Shown one piece after another: positions 56,382 to 63,794 of a stretch of DNA of 64,000 bases (its first letter is position 1; every line of letters begins with the position of its first letter). The position numbers were made by a program, and so were the translations under genes. The stretch is taken from assembly GCA_902464405.1 (NCBI GenBank), contig CABQJD010000006.1, positions 1 through 64,000 on the forward strand. The letters run 5' to 3'. Under the pieces are notes generated by a model. It was not told where the DNA came from, did no database searches, and saw nothing but the letters and a program-made list of their open reading frames with translations. This DNA comes from an uncultured Actinomycetaceae bacterium (GTDB lineage Bacteria; Actinomycetota; Actinomycetes; Actinomycetales; Actinomycetaceae).

Positions 56382-56882
56382 TCAGATTGGGCCAAATGTT
56401 GAGGCGAAGAGAACCATGTAGTGTGCCATCTGAGCGGCAGTTCCGCCATCAACTCCCATTTTTATTAGCGCAGCAGTGAGTGGTAATTCGTCCATACCCT
56501 CTATGCTTTCAAGAGCATAGGCGATTTTAGTCGCATATGGTTGTATCCATTTTGGTAGTCTGTGAGACTCATACTTGAGTACAGCAATAACCGCTTTCTT
56601 GATCCAGCTCGCAATGCCTCGTTCTTCGATAATGGAATTCGTACCATTCTTGGTTCGTTGAGCCATTTTGCTTGCCGCGATAGCGCTATCCAAATCTCCG
56701 GCTTGTTCAGCTTTGGCTGCTAAGTTTTGCCAATCCTGTTCGGTCATCGTGAACGTAACTATTGAAACTACTGAGGGTGCTTCAGATTCGGTTACTGGGG
56801 TTGCGTTCGCAACTCCAGTAGTTCCAGTAGAGAGTATTAATGCTAGTGCTGAAGCAGTGGCTAGGTGGATTCTTCTTTTCAT
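56382..56882 (-). CDS. Secreted protein, candidate bacteriocin preproprotein
   Basis: A 166-residue protein with a clear Sec signal peptide (basic MKRRIH, hydrophobic ATASALALILSTG, cleavage near ANA-TP). A charged helical middle follows (TEQDWQNLAAKAEQAGDLDS). Then comes a C-terminal part with amphipathic and hydrophobic helices (GIASWIKKAVIAVLKYESHR, and the end MAHYMVLFASTFGPI). No enzyme motif is seen. ATG 56882 lies 7-8 bases after AAAGGAG; ATG 56888 is too close to it. It heads the minus-strand unit and its promoter region holds the 57001 operator, shared with the divergent signalling operon. A bacteriocin-like or signalling role is inference. Confidence 0.6.
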   Translation of the reverse strand: MKRRIHLATASALALILSTGTTGVANATPVTESEAPSVVSIVTFTMTEQDWQNLAAKAEQAGDLDSAIAASKMAQRTKNGTNSIIEERGIASWIKKAVIAVLKYESHRLPKWIQPYATKIAYALESIEGMDELPLTAALIKMGVDGGTAAQMAHYMVLFASTFGPI

Positions 56883-57000
56883 ATACATTCTCCTTTGTGT
56901 GTCTGGTCAGTTGCACTGACTGTTGTTACGGGTATGCCAGTTGGCATGGCTGCGCTTTTCGTCGCAACTGTTTTCACTACAGCATGAAGTGCTCACAGTG

Positions 57001-57047
57001 CAACACCGACATGTGTCGGGGTGTGACCCTGACACATGTCGGTGTTG
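57001..57047. promoter_or_regulatory. Operator candidate A: 17-bp perfect inverted repeat
   Basis: CAACACCGACATGTGTC at 57001-57017 and its exact complement at 57031-57047 flank a 13-bp spacer GGGGTGTGACCCT. It lies 65 bp before the peptide/kinase/regulator operon and about 120 bp before the divergent secreted-protein gene. Related sites occur at 59643 and 61156, and the half-site recurs at 28138. Confidence 0.75.
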
Positions 57048-57111
57048 AAGAGCTGCCGTAGCCTAGTAGGTTCGAAGAGCACAAGAAAAAACCGAACGAT
57101 ATGGAAAGGTT

Positions 57112-57336
57112 GTGGTGACGGACATGGCAGGATCGACACGGAGGACTGGTTCTCGTTTGATGGCGCTCGTGACTGCTGGGCTGTTGGGTGTAGGGCTAGC
57201 TGTGACGCCGGGCATGGCTGCGTTTGCGAGCGAAACCGAGACCGAAACAGGTGGCACGATTATGGTTCAGACACGCCATCCCAATATGTTGTGTGTACTC
57301 TTTCCCGATCTGGTTATCTGCAAGAATAAGAACTGA
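57112..57336 (+). CDS. Small secreted peptide, putative signal of the adjacent kinase
   Basis: A 74-residue pre-peptide. A basic N-terminus (STRRTGSR) and hydrophobic core (LMALVTAGLLGVGLA) lead to a signal cleavage near AAFAS, leaving about 35 residues rich in Thr/Glu and then a Cys-bounded loop CVLFPDLVIC with a basic end KNKN. GTG 57112 or 57115 follows AAAGG. Its stop overlaps the start of the kinase gene (TGATG), so peptide and sensor are made together. This is the expected layout of a ligand/sensor pair. That the two Cys form a disulphide ring and that the kinase senses it are inferences. Confidence 0.65.
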   Translation: MVTDMAGSTRRTGSRLMALVTAGLLGVGLAVTPGMAAFASETETETGGTIMVQTRHPNMLCVLFPDLVICKNKN

Positions 57337-58514
57337 TGCATAACGGTAGGTTCGATAGTTTACGAAACATTACACGCCAGCGTGTGAGCAGCTATAAGCT
57401 GGCGTATTTGTTGGCTGCTGGTCTTATCGTGATTGTTGAGCTTGCGTTTCACGCGCTCTCGGATGCTTTAGCGGCTCCCGCAGTTCTGGTGTTAGCACTA
57501 TTGGGCGTGACGTTGGCGGTTGCTCCCTGGATAGGTATTGCCGGGGATGTTCTCTATATTGCAGCGTTTGTTGCCGCAGATTTCTCAGGTTACACAGAAT
57601 CGCTTTCTTTTCCTGTGATCGGCGTGTTTCTGATTGCTGTTATCTGGGTTATCGAGCATCATGCGCTCCGAGCGATCCTTGTGCTTGTAGGAACAGCAAC
57701 GCTAGGGATTGCGTTAAGCGAAAAGCCGGTAACGCGGTTAGCGAGTGAAGCTGTTCTTGCTGTGATAGTGCTTGGTATTGGTTTCATTCTCAGAGCCTAT
57801 AGCGATAGGACAGCTATTTCTGCCCGTGAGCTTGCGGCAGAGCGGCAGGCTTCGTGTGAGGCGGTGGCTTCGGTTCGGGGTGAGTTGGCTGTCCAGTTGC
57901 ATGACACGATCGCGAAGGATCTTGCCCGGGTGGCGATCTCAGCACAAAACCTGGCTATCGCTCACCCAGAGCTGGCTCGCGAGATTGACCCGCTCACGAC
58001 TATTGCCCAGAAGGCTTCTCGCCGGTTACGACCCATGATTATGGATCTGAATCTCACTGTGGCTAGGCCGAGTCTGCGGGCATCGGTGAAAGAATCCACG
58101 ATAATGCTGCGCTCGCACAACATAACATTGAATGTGGAGATGGTTGCCGATATTGACCAGCTGCTTTCTCGGCAGGCTATGCTCACAGCATCACTGTTTG
58201 TTCGTGAGGCTGCCACGAACGTGTTGAAATACGGGCAAGCCTCCACCAGTGCGGAACTATACGTGGATCTTGCCGAGAGTGAGCTGGCGTTAATGATGAG
58301 TAACCAGATAGCTACCGTCCCGGTCGATCACGCGCTCACTGGCGGGTTCGGGCTAGCCAATCTGCAATCACGGATTGAGAGCGAGGGCGGGCGATTGAGT
58401 TTCGCATCCAGGGGCACGCAGTGGATAATTAACGCCACCATCCCAAACCACGTCACCGCTAGCATTGCCGGACGCAATGATGGGGAGAACAATACTGGGA
58501 GAGATGATGAGTGA
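57336..58514 (+). CDS. Sensor histidine kinase (HisKA_3/NarL type)
   Basis: Membrane sensor kinase of 392 residues. The N-terminal third has five to six hydrophobic segments (from LAYLLAAGLIVIVELAFHA) and hardly any extracellular domain, as in peptide-sensing kinases. The dimerisation helix contains the phosphorylated His189 in LAVQLHDTIAKDLARV. The ATPase domain shows VREAATNVLKYGQA and GGFGLANLQSRIESEGG. The start overlaps the peptide gene and the end overlaps the response-regulator gene, giving a tight three-gene operon. Confidence 0.9.
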   Translation: MHNGRFDSLRNITRQRVSSYKLAYLLAAGLIVIVELAFHALSDALAAPAVLVLALLGVTLAVAPWIGIAGDVLYIAAFVAADFSGYTESLSFPVIGVFLIAVIWVIEHHALRAILVLVGTATLGIALSEKPVTRLASEAVLAVIVLGIGFILRAYSDRTAISARELAAERQASCEAVASVRGELAVQLHDTIAKDLARVAISAQNLAIAHPELAREIDPLTTIAQKASRRLRPMIMDLNLTVARPSLRASVKESTIMLRSHNITLNVEMVADIDQLLSRQAMLTASLFVREAATNVLKYGQASTSAELYVDLAESELALMMSNQIATVPVDHALTGGFGLANLQSRIESEGGRLSFASRGTQWIINATIPNHVTASIAGRNDGENNTGRDDE

Positions 58515-59166
58515 AACGATACGGATTCTGCTTGCTGATGATGATCAGATCATCCGCGATGGTCTAGCGAACTTGTTGAACGCACAAGACGGACTCAGCG
58601 TGGCGGCGGTCGTAGCAGACGGGCGCGCGGCACTGCGCGCTATAGCGGAACGCTGTGTTGACGTGGCACTGCTGGATGTGGATATGCCGATCCTAGATGG
58701 GATCAGTACTGCGAAAGAGATTGGGCGACTGTATCCCGATATTGCGGTGGTGATGCTCACCGCGTTCGAGCATGAAGACTCTCTCGCGCAATCCTTGGCT
58801 AGTAACGTGCGCGGGTTCCTCACCAAAGACATACCTGCTACTGAGCTTGCCCAGTTAATCAGGCAAGCCCACGCCGGGCAGCAAGTGTTCGGACCGCGCC
58901 CGACCCAAATCCTGACCAGCAGCTATCTCACAGCAGGTAAAAACGATCCCGCCTATGACGATTTCCGACAGAAAGTTGAACAGCTCCCAGACTATTTGCG
59001 TGCCGTGTTCGACCTGCTCATCCAAGCCCTGCCCAACAAAACCATCGCCCGCCAACTCGGCGTCACCGAAGCCACCATCCGCTCCTACACTTCCGAACTC
59101 TTCACCGCCACTGGCTTCACCAACCGCGGCGAACTCACCATCACCGCCATCAAAGCTGGATACTAG
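58504..59166 (+). CDS. NarL/LuxR-family response regulator
   Basis: DNA-binding partner of the upstream kinase, 220 residues. The receiver has the acidic pocket LLADDDQII, the phosphorylated Asp in VALLDVDMPILDG (about residue 58) and Lys in GFLTKDIPA. The C-terminal HTH is seen in PNKTIARQLGVTEATIRSYT. Start ATG 58504 or 58507 overlaps the kinase stop. The last third is markedly richer in C-ending codons than the core chromosome, a sign of transfer. The inverted repeats at 57001, 59643 and 61156 are its likely targets. Confidence 0.9.
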   Translation: MMSETIRILLADDDQIIRDGLANLLNAQDGLSVAAVVADGRAALRAIAERCVDVALLDVDMPILDGISTAKEIGRLYPDIAVVMLTAFEHEDSLAQSLASNVRGFLTKDIPATELAQLIRQAHAGQQVFGPRPTQILTSSYLTAGKNDPAYDDFRQKVEQLPDYLRAVFDLLIQALPNKTIARQLGVTEATIRSYTSELFTATGFTNRGELTITAIKAGY

Positions 59167-59198
59167 CCTCACAACGAGAATGTCCGCCCGCATGAAGC

Positions 59199-59230
59199 GG
59201 GTGGGCTCGAGCCAAAGCACACGCCCACCC
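59199..59230 (+). terminator. Hairpin after the response-regulator gene
   Basis: GGGTGGGC at 59199-59206 pairs with GCCCACCC at 59223-59230. There is no T-tract, so this is a weak terminator candidate. Confidence 0.4.
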
Positions 59231-59595
59231 ACACACATGCCAGGATAATTGCGTCATCACGCCGCCTACCACAGCTATGGTGTATTCACTCTGGCGATAA
59301 TCACGATAATGAAATACGAAAACATTTCTGGCAGAGCAAAATTCATTAATAGCTCGCTCTTATGCTTGATGCTCACCGCCAAAGCAACCAGACAGCAATA
59401 GCGCCAAACCATCCAACATAGGGAGCTCACTGCAAAATATTCGCGCACACGAACCATGCAGGTATCAGTGCATGCACTGCACCTCATCTCACAGCAAGTG
59501 ACTAACTCTACCTGCCCGCGCTAAGGAAAGACCACCTGTTATAAGTTACATTCATGACCAACCTTTATTTGTAGGAGCGCCTATTCGTGATTGCT

Positions 59596-59687
59596 GGATC
59601 TGTCAGCAACACTTCAATCAAAACATCACCACAGCAGCCCATAACACCCACATATGTGAGGGTCCTACCCTGATATTCGTCAGTGCC
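59596..59687 (-). promoter_or_regulatory. Operator candidate B within a duplicated promoter segment
   Basis: About 92 bp here match 61109-61201, including the identical core CAATCAAAACATCACCACAG. The segment ends in AACACCCACATATGTGAGGG, then TCCTACCCTGATATTCGTCA, an imperfect inverted repeat of the same type as sites A and C (core GGGTnnnACC). Confidence 0.65.
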
Positions 59688-59703
59688 TGATCATTCAATA
59701 GCA

Positions 59704-59744
59704 GTGCCCAGGTGGGGAGTAGTCTCACTCTCCACCCGGGCACA
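59704..59744 (-). terminator. Terminator-like hairpin after the immunity-like gene
   Basis: GTGCCCAGGTGGGGAG at 59704-59719 pairs, with two mismatches, to CTCTCCACCCGGGCAC ending at 59744. It lies downstream of the minus-strand gene at 59836. Confidence 0.5.
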
Positions 59745-59835
59745 TACTCCATCAAGAAACACAACCCTCAAGCAAGAATTGTTCCCTTTTGGGAGGGTCT
59801 CGGTCTGCGCCGCGATTAATTGCTCACTACGAGGA

Positions 59836-60078
59836 TTATTCAGTATCGTCGCACGCATCCTGCTGCTTGCGCTCATAGAGCAGACTTAGAGCAACATAGG
59901 TAACAACTGATACGACCATACCGACAATCAGAAAAGGAATCAGTGACTCAACTAAGGAATAAACTTGAGCACCAATGAACCCGTTACCGAACAGGGACGG
60001 CACTAGCGCGATAGCCAGTACACCAAGAGGTGTTACAGAGCAAATTGCTAACATTCTCTTCCACTTTTGCATAGACAT
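59836..60078 (-). CDS. Two-helix membrane protein, immunity-like
   Basis: An 80-residue protein with two long hydrophobic segments (MLAICSVTPLGVLAIALVPS and PFLIVGMVVSVVTYVALSLL) and a charged tail (YERKQQDACDDTE). ATG 60078 lies 5 bp after the stop of the preproprotein gene with GGTGA as ribosome site, so the pair is one unit. Size, topology and position fit a bacteriocin immunity protein; this is inference. Confidence 0.6.
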   Translation of the reverse strand: MSMQKWKRMLAICSVTPLGVLAIALVPSLFGNGFIGAQVYSLVESLIPFLIVGMVVSVVTYVALSLLYERKQQDACDDTE

Positions 60079-60083
60079 TACAA

Positions 60084-61034
60084 TCACCAGTACCCGAAAC
60101 ATTTAACAACAGCGCCTATTGATGTTCCTCCGAGTGTGACGAGCCCACCGACGCATGCTGCACAAATAGCCTTCGAAAAAGTTGGTTCTGGAACTGCACA
60201 GGAGCCGCCACATAGTGACATGATAAGTGCAGCAGTGCCGGCGCTTACCCCAAGGGTAGCCGCAAGGCACGCGACAGCCTTGCCCCAAGACCGAGCCATT
60301 GGCTGGTCGGAATCATCGCTACTTCCGGAGACGGTATTATCCTCAGATCCTGAGACGCTAAAGTCAAGATCCCCACCGTACACCATCTTGTCAAGTGACT
60401 TGTTTCCATTAATCCACTGTGCGACATGAACCAACTCCGCATCTGATCTCCGCACTTGCGTTTCAGCATAGTTGGACACCTGTCCGTCAGGGGCATACAC
60501 AACAGTGAAATTACTGATTGGAAGCGAGTCAGTGATTGGCACTGTAACACTGTGATAAACCTCCTCATCCACCGGAATTGCGTAAACCAATGCTCGATCA
60601 AAAGCCAGTGACGATATTGGAGTTGATAATATGACTCGCGAACTCTCCTGTAAAGCGCGTGTGTGGTCTACGAGGTATCTGGAAGTTTTATCAGAAACCG
60701 CTTTGAATACTAGCGGTGTCGCATCACCGCTAAGACAACTACTGTTCGAATTAGGTGCTGCATCCTGCGGTAAATCCACAACTGCAGATGCTTCGAGTTC
60801 CTGTATGCGCAAGGAATCATCGTCAAGACGCAGTGAGAAAGGATTCGCTACGGATTTTTCCAGCATCTTGATTGCAGCATCATCTGCCTTCGACACGGAT
60901 TCGATGCTCATAATAGACCGTTCCGTCAAAGCGCTATTAGGTTCAAAGACCTTAGCAGAAGCAGTTCCTACTCCCACTAAGGAAAGCGCAAGCGTGAGCG
61001 CCCCAGCACACGCAGATTGTACTAGTTTGTTCAT
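60084..61034 (-). CDS. Secreted preproprotein with Cys-rich bacteriocin-like C-terminus
   Basis: A 316-residue precursor in three parts. First is a Sec signal peptide (ACAGALTLALSLVGVGTASA). Next is a soluble pro-region of about 190 residues ending in an acidic, Ser-rich linker (SGSSDDSDQP). Last is a C-terminal hydrophobic domain of about 65 residues beginning near ARSWGKAVACLAATLG and ending VVKCFGYW, with six cysteines (one in VACL, CGGSC, ICAAC, one in KCFG) and many Gly/Ala. This layout, with a pro-region releasing a Cys-rich hydrophobic peptide, resembles halocin C8-like precursors, whose pro-part can serve as immunity. ATG 61034 follows AAAGGAG. Operator C lies upstream. The bacteriocin call is inference. 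Confidence 0.65.
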   Translation of the reverse strand: MNKLVQSACAGALTLALSLVGVGTASAKVFEPNSALTERSIMSIESVSKADDAAIKMLEKSVANPFSLRLDDDSLRIQELEASAVVDLPQDAAPNSNSSCLSGDATPLVFKAVSDKTSRYLVDHTRALQESSRVILSTPISSLAFDRALVYAIPVDEEVYHSVTVPITDSLPISNFTVVYAPDGQVSNYAETQVRRSDAELVHVAQWINGNKSLDKMVYGGDLDFSVSGSEDNTVSGSSDDSDQPMARSWGKAVACLAATLGVSAGTAALIMSLCGGSCAVPEPTFSKAICAACVGGLVTLGGTSIGAVVKCFGYW

Positions 61035-61155
61035 TTTCTTCTCCTTTACGTGTCTAACCAACCATGGCTGGCTTCTATTTCTAGGCGTGCTGACTTAGCA
61101 CGGCTACCAGATCTGCCAGCAGCTACTTCAATCAAAACATCACCACAGCGCCCCA

Positions 61156-61201
61156 CAACACCGACACATGTCAGGGTCTTACCGTGATATTCGTCAGGGT
61201 G
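61156..61201 (-). promoter_or_regulatory. Operator candidate C upstream of the preproprotein gene
   Basis: CAACACCGACACATGTCAGG followed by GTCTTACCGTGATATTCGTC and AGGGTG. The left half is nearly identical to site A, and the right half is an imperfect complement around the core GGGTCTTACC. It is 120-170 bp before the gene start and abuts the terminase end. Confidence 0.65.
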
Positions 61202-61203
61202 AA

Positions 61204-62808
61204 TCAAATAAACAGCAAACCCCGTCCGTCGTAGACTGACTCGGCGTCCTCGGAGCCGCTGTTTCTGATGGCACGGTCGAGCGCCATAATCAGGGCGACG
61301 ATACCGTCAATCTTCTCCGTGCTCTTCTGCTTATCTGGCTTGATGTTTCCTGCAGGATCTTGGCGCACGGTAATGTTGTCAGCCATCCACGCGAGCACCG
61401 GGTGTCCACCGTGCGCCAATCGGCCTTCGAGTGCTAGTTTCATGAGTTCTTTGGAGGCGGGGCTCATGTCTTTGAAGCCTTGCCCGAAGGGAGCAACGGT
61501 GAAGCCGAGGCCTTCGAGGTTTTGGCTCATTTGGACTGCGCCCCAACGGCCATAAGCAATCTCGCGGATATCGAACCTGAGACCGAGTGGTTCGATGTCG
61601 TGCTCGATATGGTCGTAATGAACCACATTGCCTTCAGTGGTTTCCACATAGCCCTGCTTATGCCACAGATCGTAGGGGACGTGATCACGCGCTACGCGTA
61701 GATCCAATGTGTCTTCTGGGAGTCACAGCTTGGGCAGAATCCAATACGGCTCGTCAGGCTCCTCGGGTGGGAATACCAAAACGAAGGCGATGATATCCGA
61801 GGTGGATGACAAATCGAGTCCGCCGTAACATACCCTGCTCTCCAACGCCTGTTCGTTTACGGGTGCGGAGTTTTGGTTCCAGATGGTCATGGGCATCCAG
61901 CGCACTTCTTGCTTCACCCACTGGTTCAGGCGCAACTGGCGGAACGAGTTTTCCTCGGCAGGGTTTTGCTTCGCGCTCTCGCAGGCGTCACGTACCTTTT
62001 CGATATTGACGGTGATGCCGAGGCTGGGGTTGGCTTTCTTCCACACGGTCTCGCTCGTCCAGTCCTCGTCCATGCCTGCCCCGTAGATGACGGGATAGAA
62101 CCTGGGATCGTTCTTTTTGCCGTTAATAATGTCGAGGGCTTTCTCGTGCTGCTCCCAACAAATACTGTGCATATCCGAGCCCGCTGTAGTGATCAAGAAA
62201 TATAAGGGCTGGGTGCGAGCATCGCCACTACCTTTGGTCATCACATCAAATAGTTTGTGATTCAGCTGGGTGTGCAGCTCGTCAAAGACGACGCCGGAGA
62301 TGTTGAAGCCGTGCTTGGAGTAGGCCTCAGCACTGAGGACTTGGTAGAAGGAGTTGGTAGGCGTGTAGATGATGCGTTTTTGGGAGCGCAGGATTTTCAC
62401 TCGTTTCGCGAGGGGCGGGCACATTCGCACCATGTCCGCTGCCATCTCAAACACAATGCTGGCCTGCTGGCGGTCTGCCGCGCAGCCATACACTTCGGCA
62501 CGTTCTTCGCCATCGGCGCACGTTAGCAACAATGCGACGGCAGCAGCCAGCTCACTCTTGCCTTGCTTCTTCGGAATCTCCACATAAGCAGTCGTGAACT
62601 GGCGGTATCCATCGGGTTTGAGGGTGCCGAAAAGGTCACGGATGATTTGTTCTTGCCAATCAATCAACTCAAACGGCCTGCCAGCCCAGCGTCCTTTCGT
62701 ATGCGTGAGCGCTTGAATGAACGCGACCGCATAGTCCGCAGCCCGCTTATCGTAATGCGAGGTCGGCAGAGCAAAGCGGGTTGGCTCGTAGCGTTCAAGG
62801 CGGCGCAT
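61204..62808 (-). pseudogene. terL: Phage large terminase (TerL), broken by an in-frame TGA
   Basis: ATPase-nuclease that packages phage DNA. The N-terminal ATPase half is clear: GRPFELIDWQEQIIRDLFG, VEIPKKQGKSELAAA as Walker A region, and SGVVFDELHTQ as Walker B. The nuclease half is equally clear (LDLSSTSDIIAFVLVFPPEE, then EIAYGRWGAVQM, MALDRAIR). The reading frame is intact except for one TGA at 61723-61725 between WILPKL and LPEDTL, where related proteins have an aromatic residue such as Trp, so a TGG to TGA change is likely. ATG 62808 follows GGAGGTG; TTG 62817 is closer to it. No portal or capsid genes follow, so the prophage is a remnant. Confidence 0.88.
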
Positions 62809-62841
62809 CGCTATCAAGGCACCTCCAATCACAAAGAAAGG

Positions 62842-62869
62842 AAAAGCCCAACCAGCGTGGGTTGGGCTT
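62842..62869 (-). terminator. Terminator of the phage gene at 62889
   Basis: AAGCCCAACC at 62844-62853 and its perfect complement at 62860-62869, with a 6-nt loop; on the minus strand it runs into TTTTCC. Nearly the same hairpin ends the next cassette at 63362. Confidence 0.8.
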
Positions 62870-62888
62870 AGCAGGTTGGTTATTCGTT

Positions 62889-63221
62889 TTAGGCGATGCG
62901 GTGCGGATAAGGTTCGCTCGCTCCGGGATTGTTGCGCATCCACACAGCCTTGGCTTTCAAAGCTGCGCGGCGCGAAGGTTGGGGTTTACCAACGTTTTCA
63001 AATCCATGCTCGGTGTAGCGTTTGAGCTGCCAGGTAGCGTCCACCTCGGTGATGTGCTTGTTGGTGGCGTCCTCAATCCCTGCCCGGTAGGCGCTCACTA
63101 ATAGGTCGATTAGTTGGTCTTGGCTGGTTTCGAAGAAGTCTGCCTGTTCGGGGTTGATGTTTTCCTCGGCCAAAATCGTGCGTGCTATTTTCTCAATCGT
63201 GGTTTCTTTAACTCTGCCCAT
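62889..63221 (-). CDS. Small phage protein upstream of terL, function unknown
   Basis: A 110-residue soluble, helical protein (KETTIEKIARTILAEENINP; QLIDLLVSAYRAGIEDATNK) with a basic C-terminal part (GKPQPSRRAALKAKAVWMRN). Its place just before terL would suit a small terminase subunit, but no clear HTH is seen. ATG 63221 follows AAAGGA. It has its own promoter-leader repeat and terminator. Confidence 0.6.
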   Translation of the reverse strand: MGRVKETTIEKIARTILAEENINPEQADFFETSQDQLIDLLVSAYRAGIEDATNKHITEVDATWQLKRYTEHGFENVGKPQPSRRAALKAKAVWMRNNPGASEPYPHRIA

Positions 63222-63338
63222 GGCTTTGTCCTTTCAACTCTTCGTTGTTTGTGTATGTACATATAGCCATAGGTTTCGCTGCTTATCCAGTCGTTTTCCG
63301 CTATATTTCAACGAAAACCAGAGACATAGATCTCTAGG
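63222..63338 (-). promoter_or_regulatory. Repeated phage promoter/leader element, copy 1
   Basis: About 115 bp upstream of ATG 63221 match 63609-63727 along their length. Shared blocks (minus strand) are TTGAAA, AAAACGACTGGATAAGC, CTATGGCTATATGTACATAC and the ribosome site GAAAGGACAA. TTGAAA and GGATAA are 17 bp apart, as in a sigma-70-type promoter. Confidence 0.65.
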
Positions 63339-63361
63339 GAAAAGTACTCGGTAGGCAGAAG

Positions 63362-63387
63362 AAAAGCCCAACCATATGGCTGGGCTT
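63362..63387 (-). terminator. Terminator of the phage gene at 63405
   Basis: AAGCCCAACC at 63364-63373 with GGCTGGGCTT at 63378-63387 (one G-U on the transcript), a 4-nt loop, then TTTTCTTC on the minus strand. Confidence 0.8.
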
Positions 63388-63404
63388 CGCTGCTGGCTAG
63401 CTTT

Positions 63405-63608
63405 TCAGATCATTTGGTCGAGGGCGTCGTATTCGCGCTTGAGCCAGTTGTATTCCTGGGCGATGCATTTGAGGCGGAAGTGGTTCTTGCAGGCTCGTCC
63501 CTGCCGCTCGATCTGCTCGAGCTGGGCTTTGCGTTCACGCAGGATCATGATGCCCGCATCGCTATCGGTTTCCATCAGTCTCAGGTCTTTGTCGAATTTC
63601 GTGCTCAT
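63405..63608 (-). CDS. Small phage protein of unknown function
   Basis: A 67-residue charged helical protein (MSTKFDKDLRLMETDSDAG; ILRERKAQLEQIERQGRACK). ATG 63608 follows AAAGGA, identical in spacing to the neighbouring cassette. It is flanked by its own promoter repeat and terminator. I do not recognise it. Confidence 0.55.
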   Translation of the reverse strand: MSTKFDKDLRLMETDSDAGIMILRERKAQLEQIERQGRACKNHFRLKCIAQEYNWLKREYDALDQMI

Positions 63609-63727
63609 CGCCCTTGTCCTTTCGCTACCGTGGTTGTTTCGGTATGTATATACAGCCATAGACCCGCACGCTTATCCAGTCGTTTTGGGGCTTATTTGCA
63701 AGGAAAAATAGCGATATACATCTCTAT
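63609..63727 (-). promoter_or_regulatory. Repeated phage promoter/leader element, copy 2
   Basis: Second copy of the element at 63222-63338. It shares AAAACGACTGGATAAGC exactly, the CTATGGCTGTATATACATAC block and GAAAGGACAA. TTGCAA lies 18 bp before GGATAA. Confidence 0.65.
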
Positions 63728-63794
63728 TCAAGAAGCAGGGTTATGAGTGAGGAAAGCACCGCCAAGAGCGAGGATTTCCTGAGTTGAGCTGGTG

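Larger units (their letters stand above)
59167..59835. other. 0.67-kb decayed segment with a leftover promoter copy
   Basis: No intact gene. On the minus strand a ribosome site (AAAGG) and ATG at 59555 open only 15 codons (to 59508) before stops, just downstream of operator copy B. It looks like the promoter and start of a former third regulon gene that has decayed. Confidence 0.45.

Noticed and set aside
59275..59487. A 70-codon minus-strand frame with hydrophobic segments
   Set aside because: No ribosome site at its start, no family likeness and location in a decayed segment.
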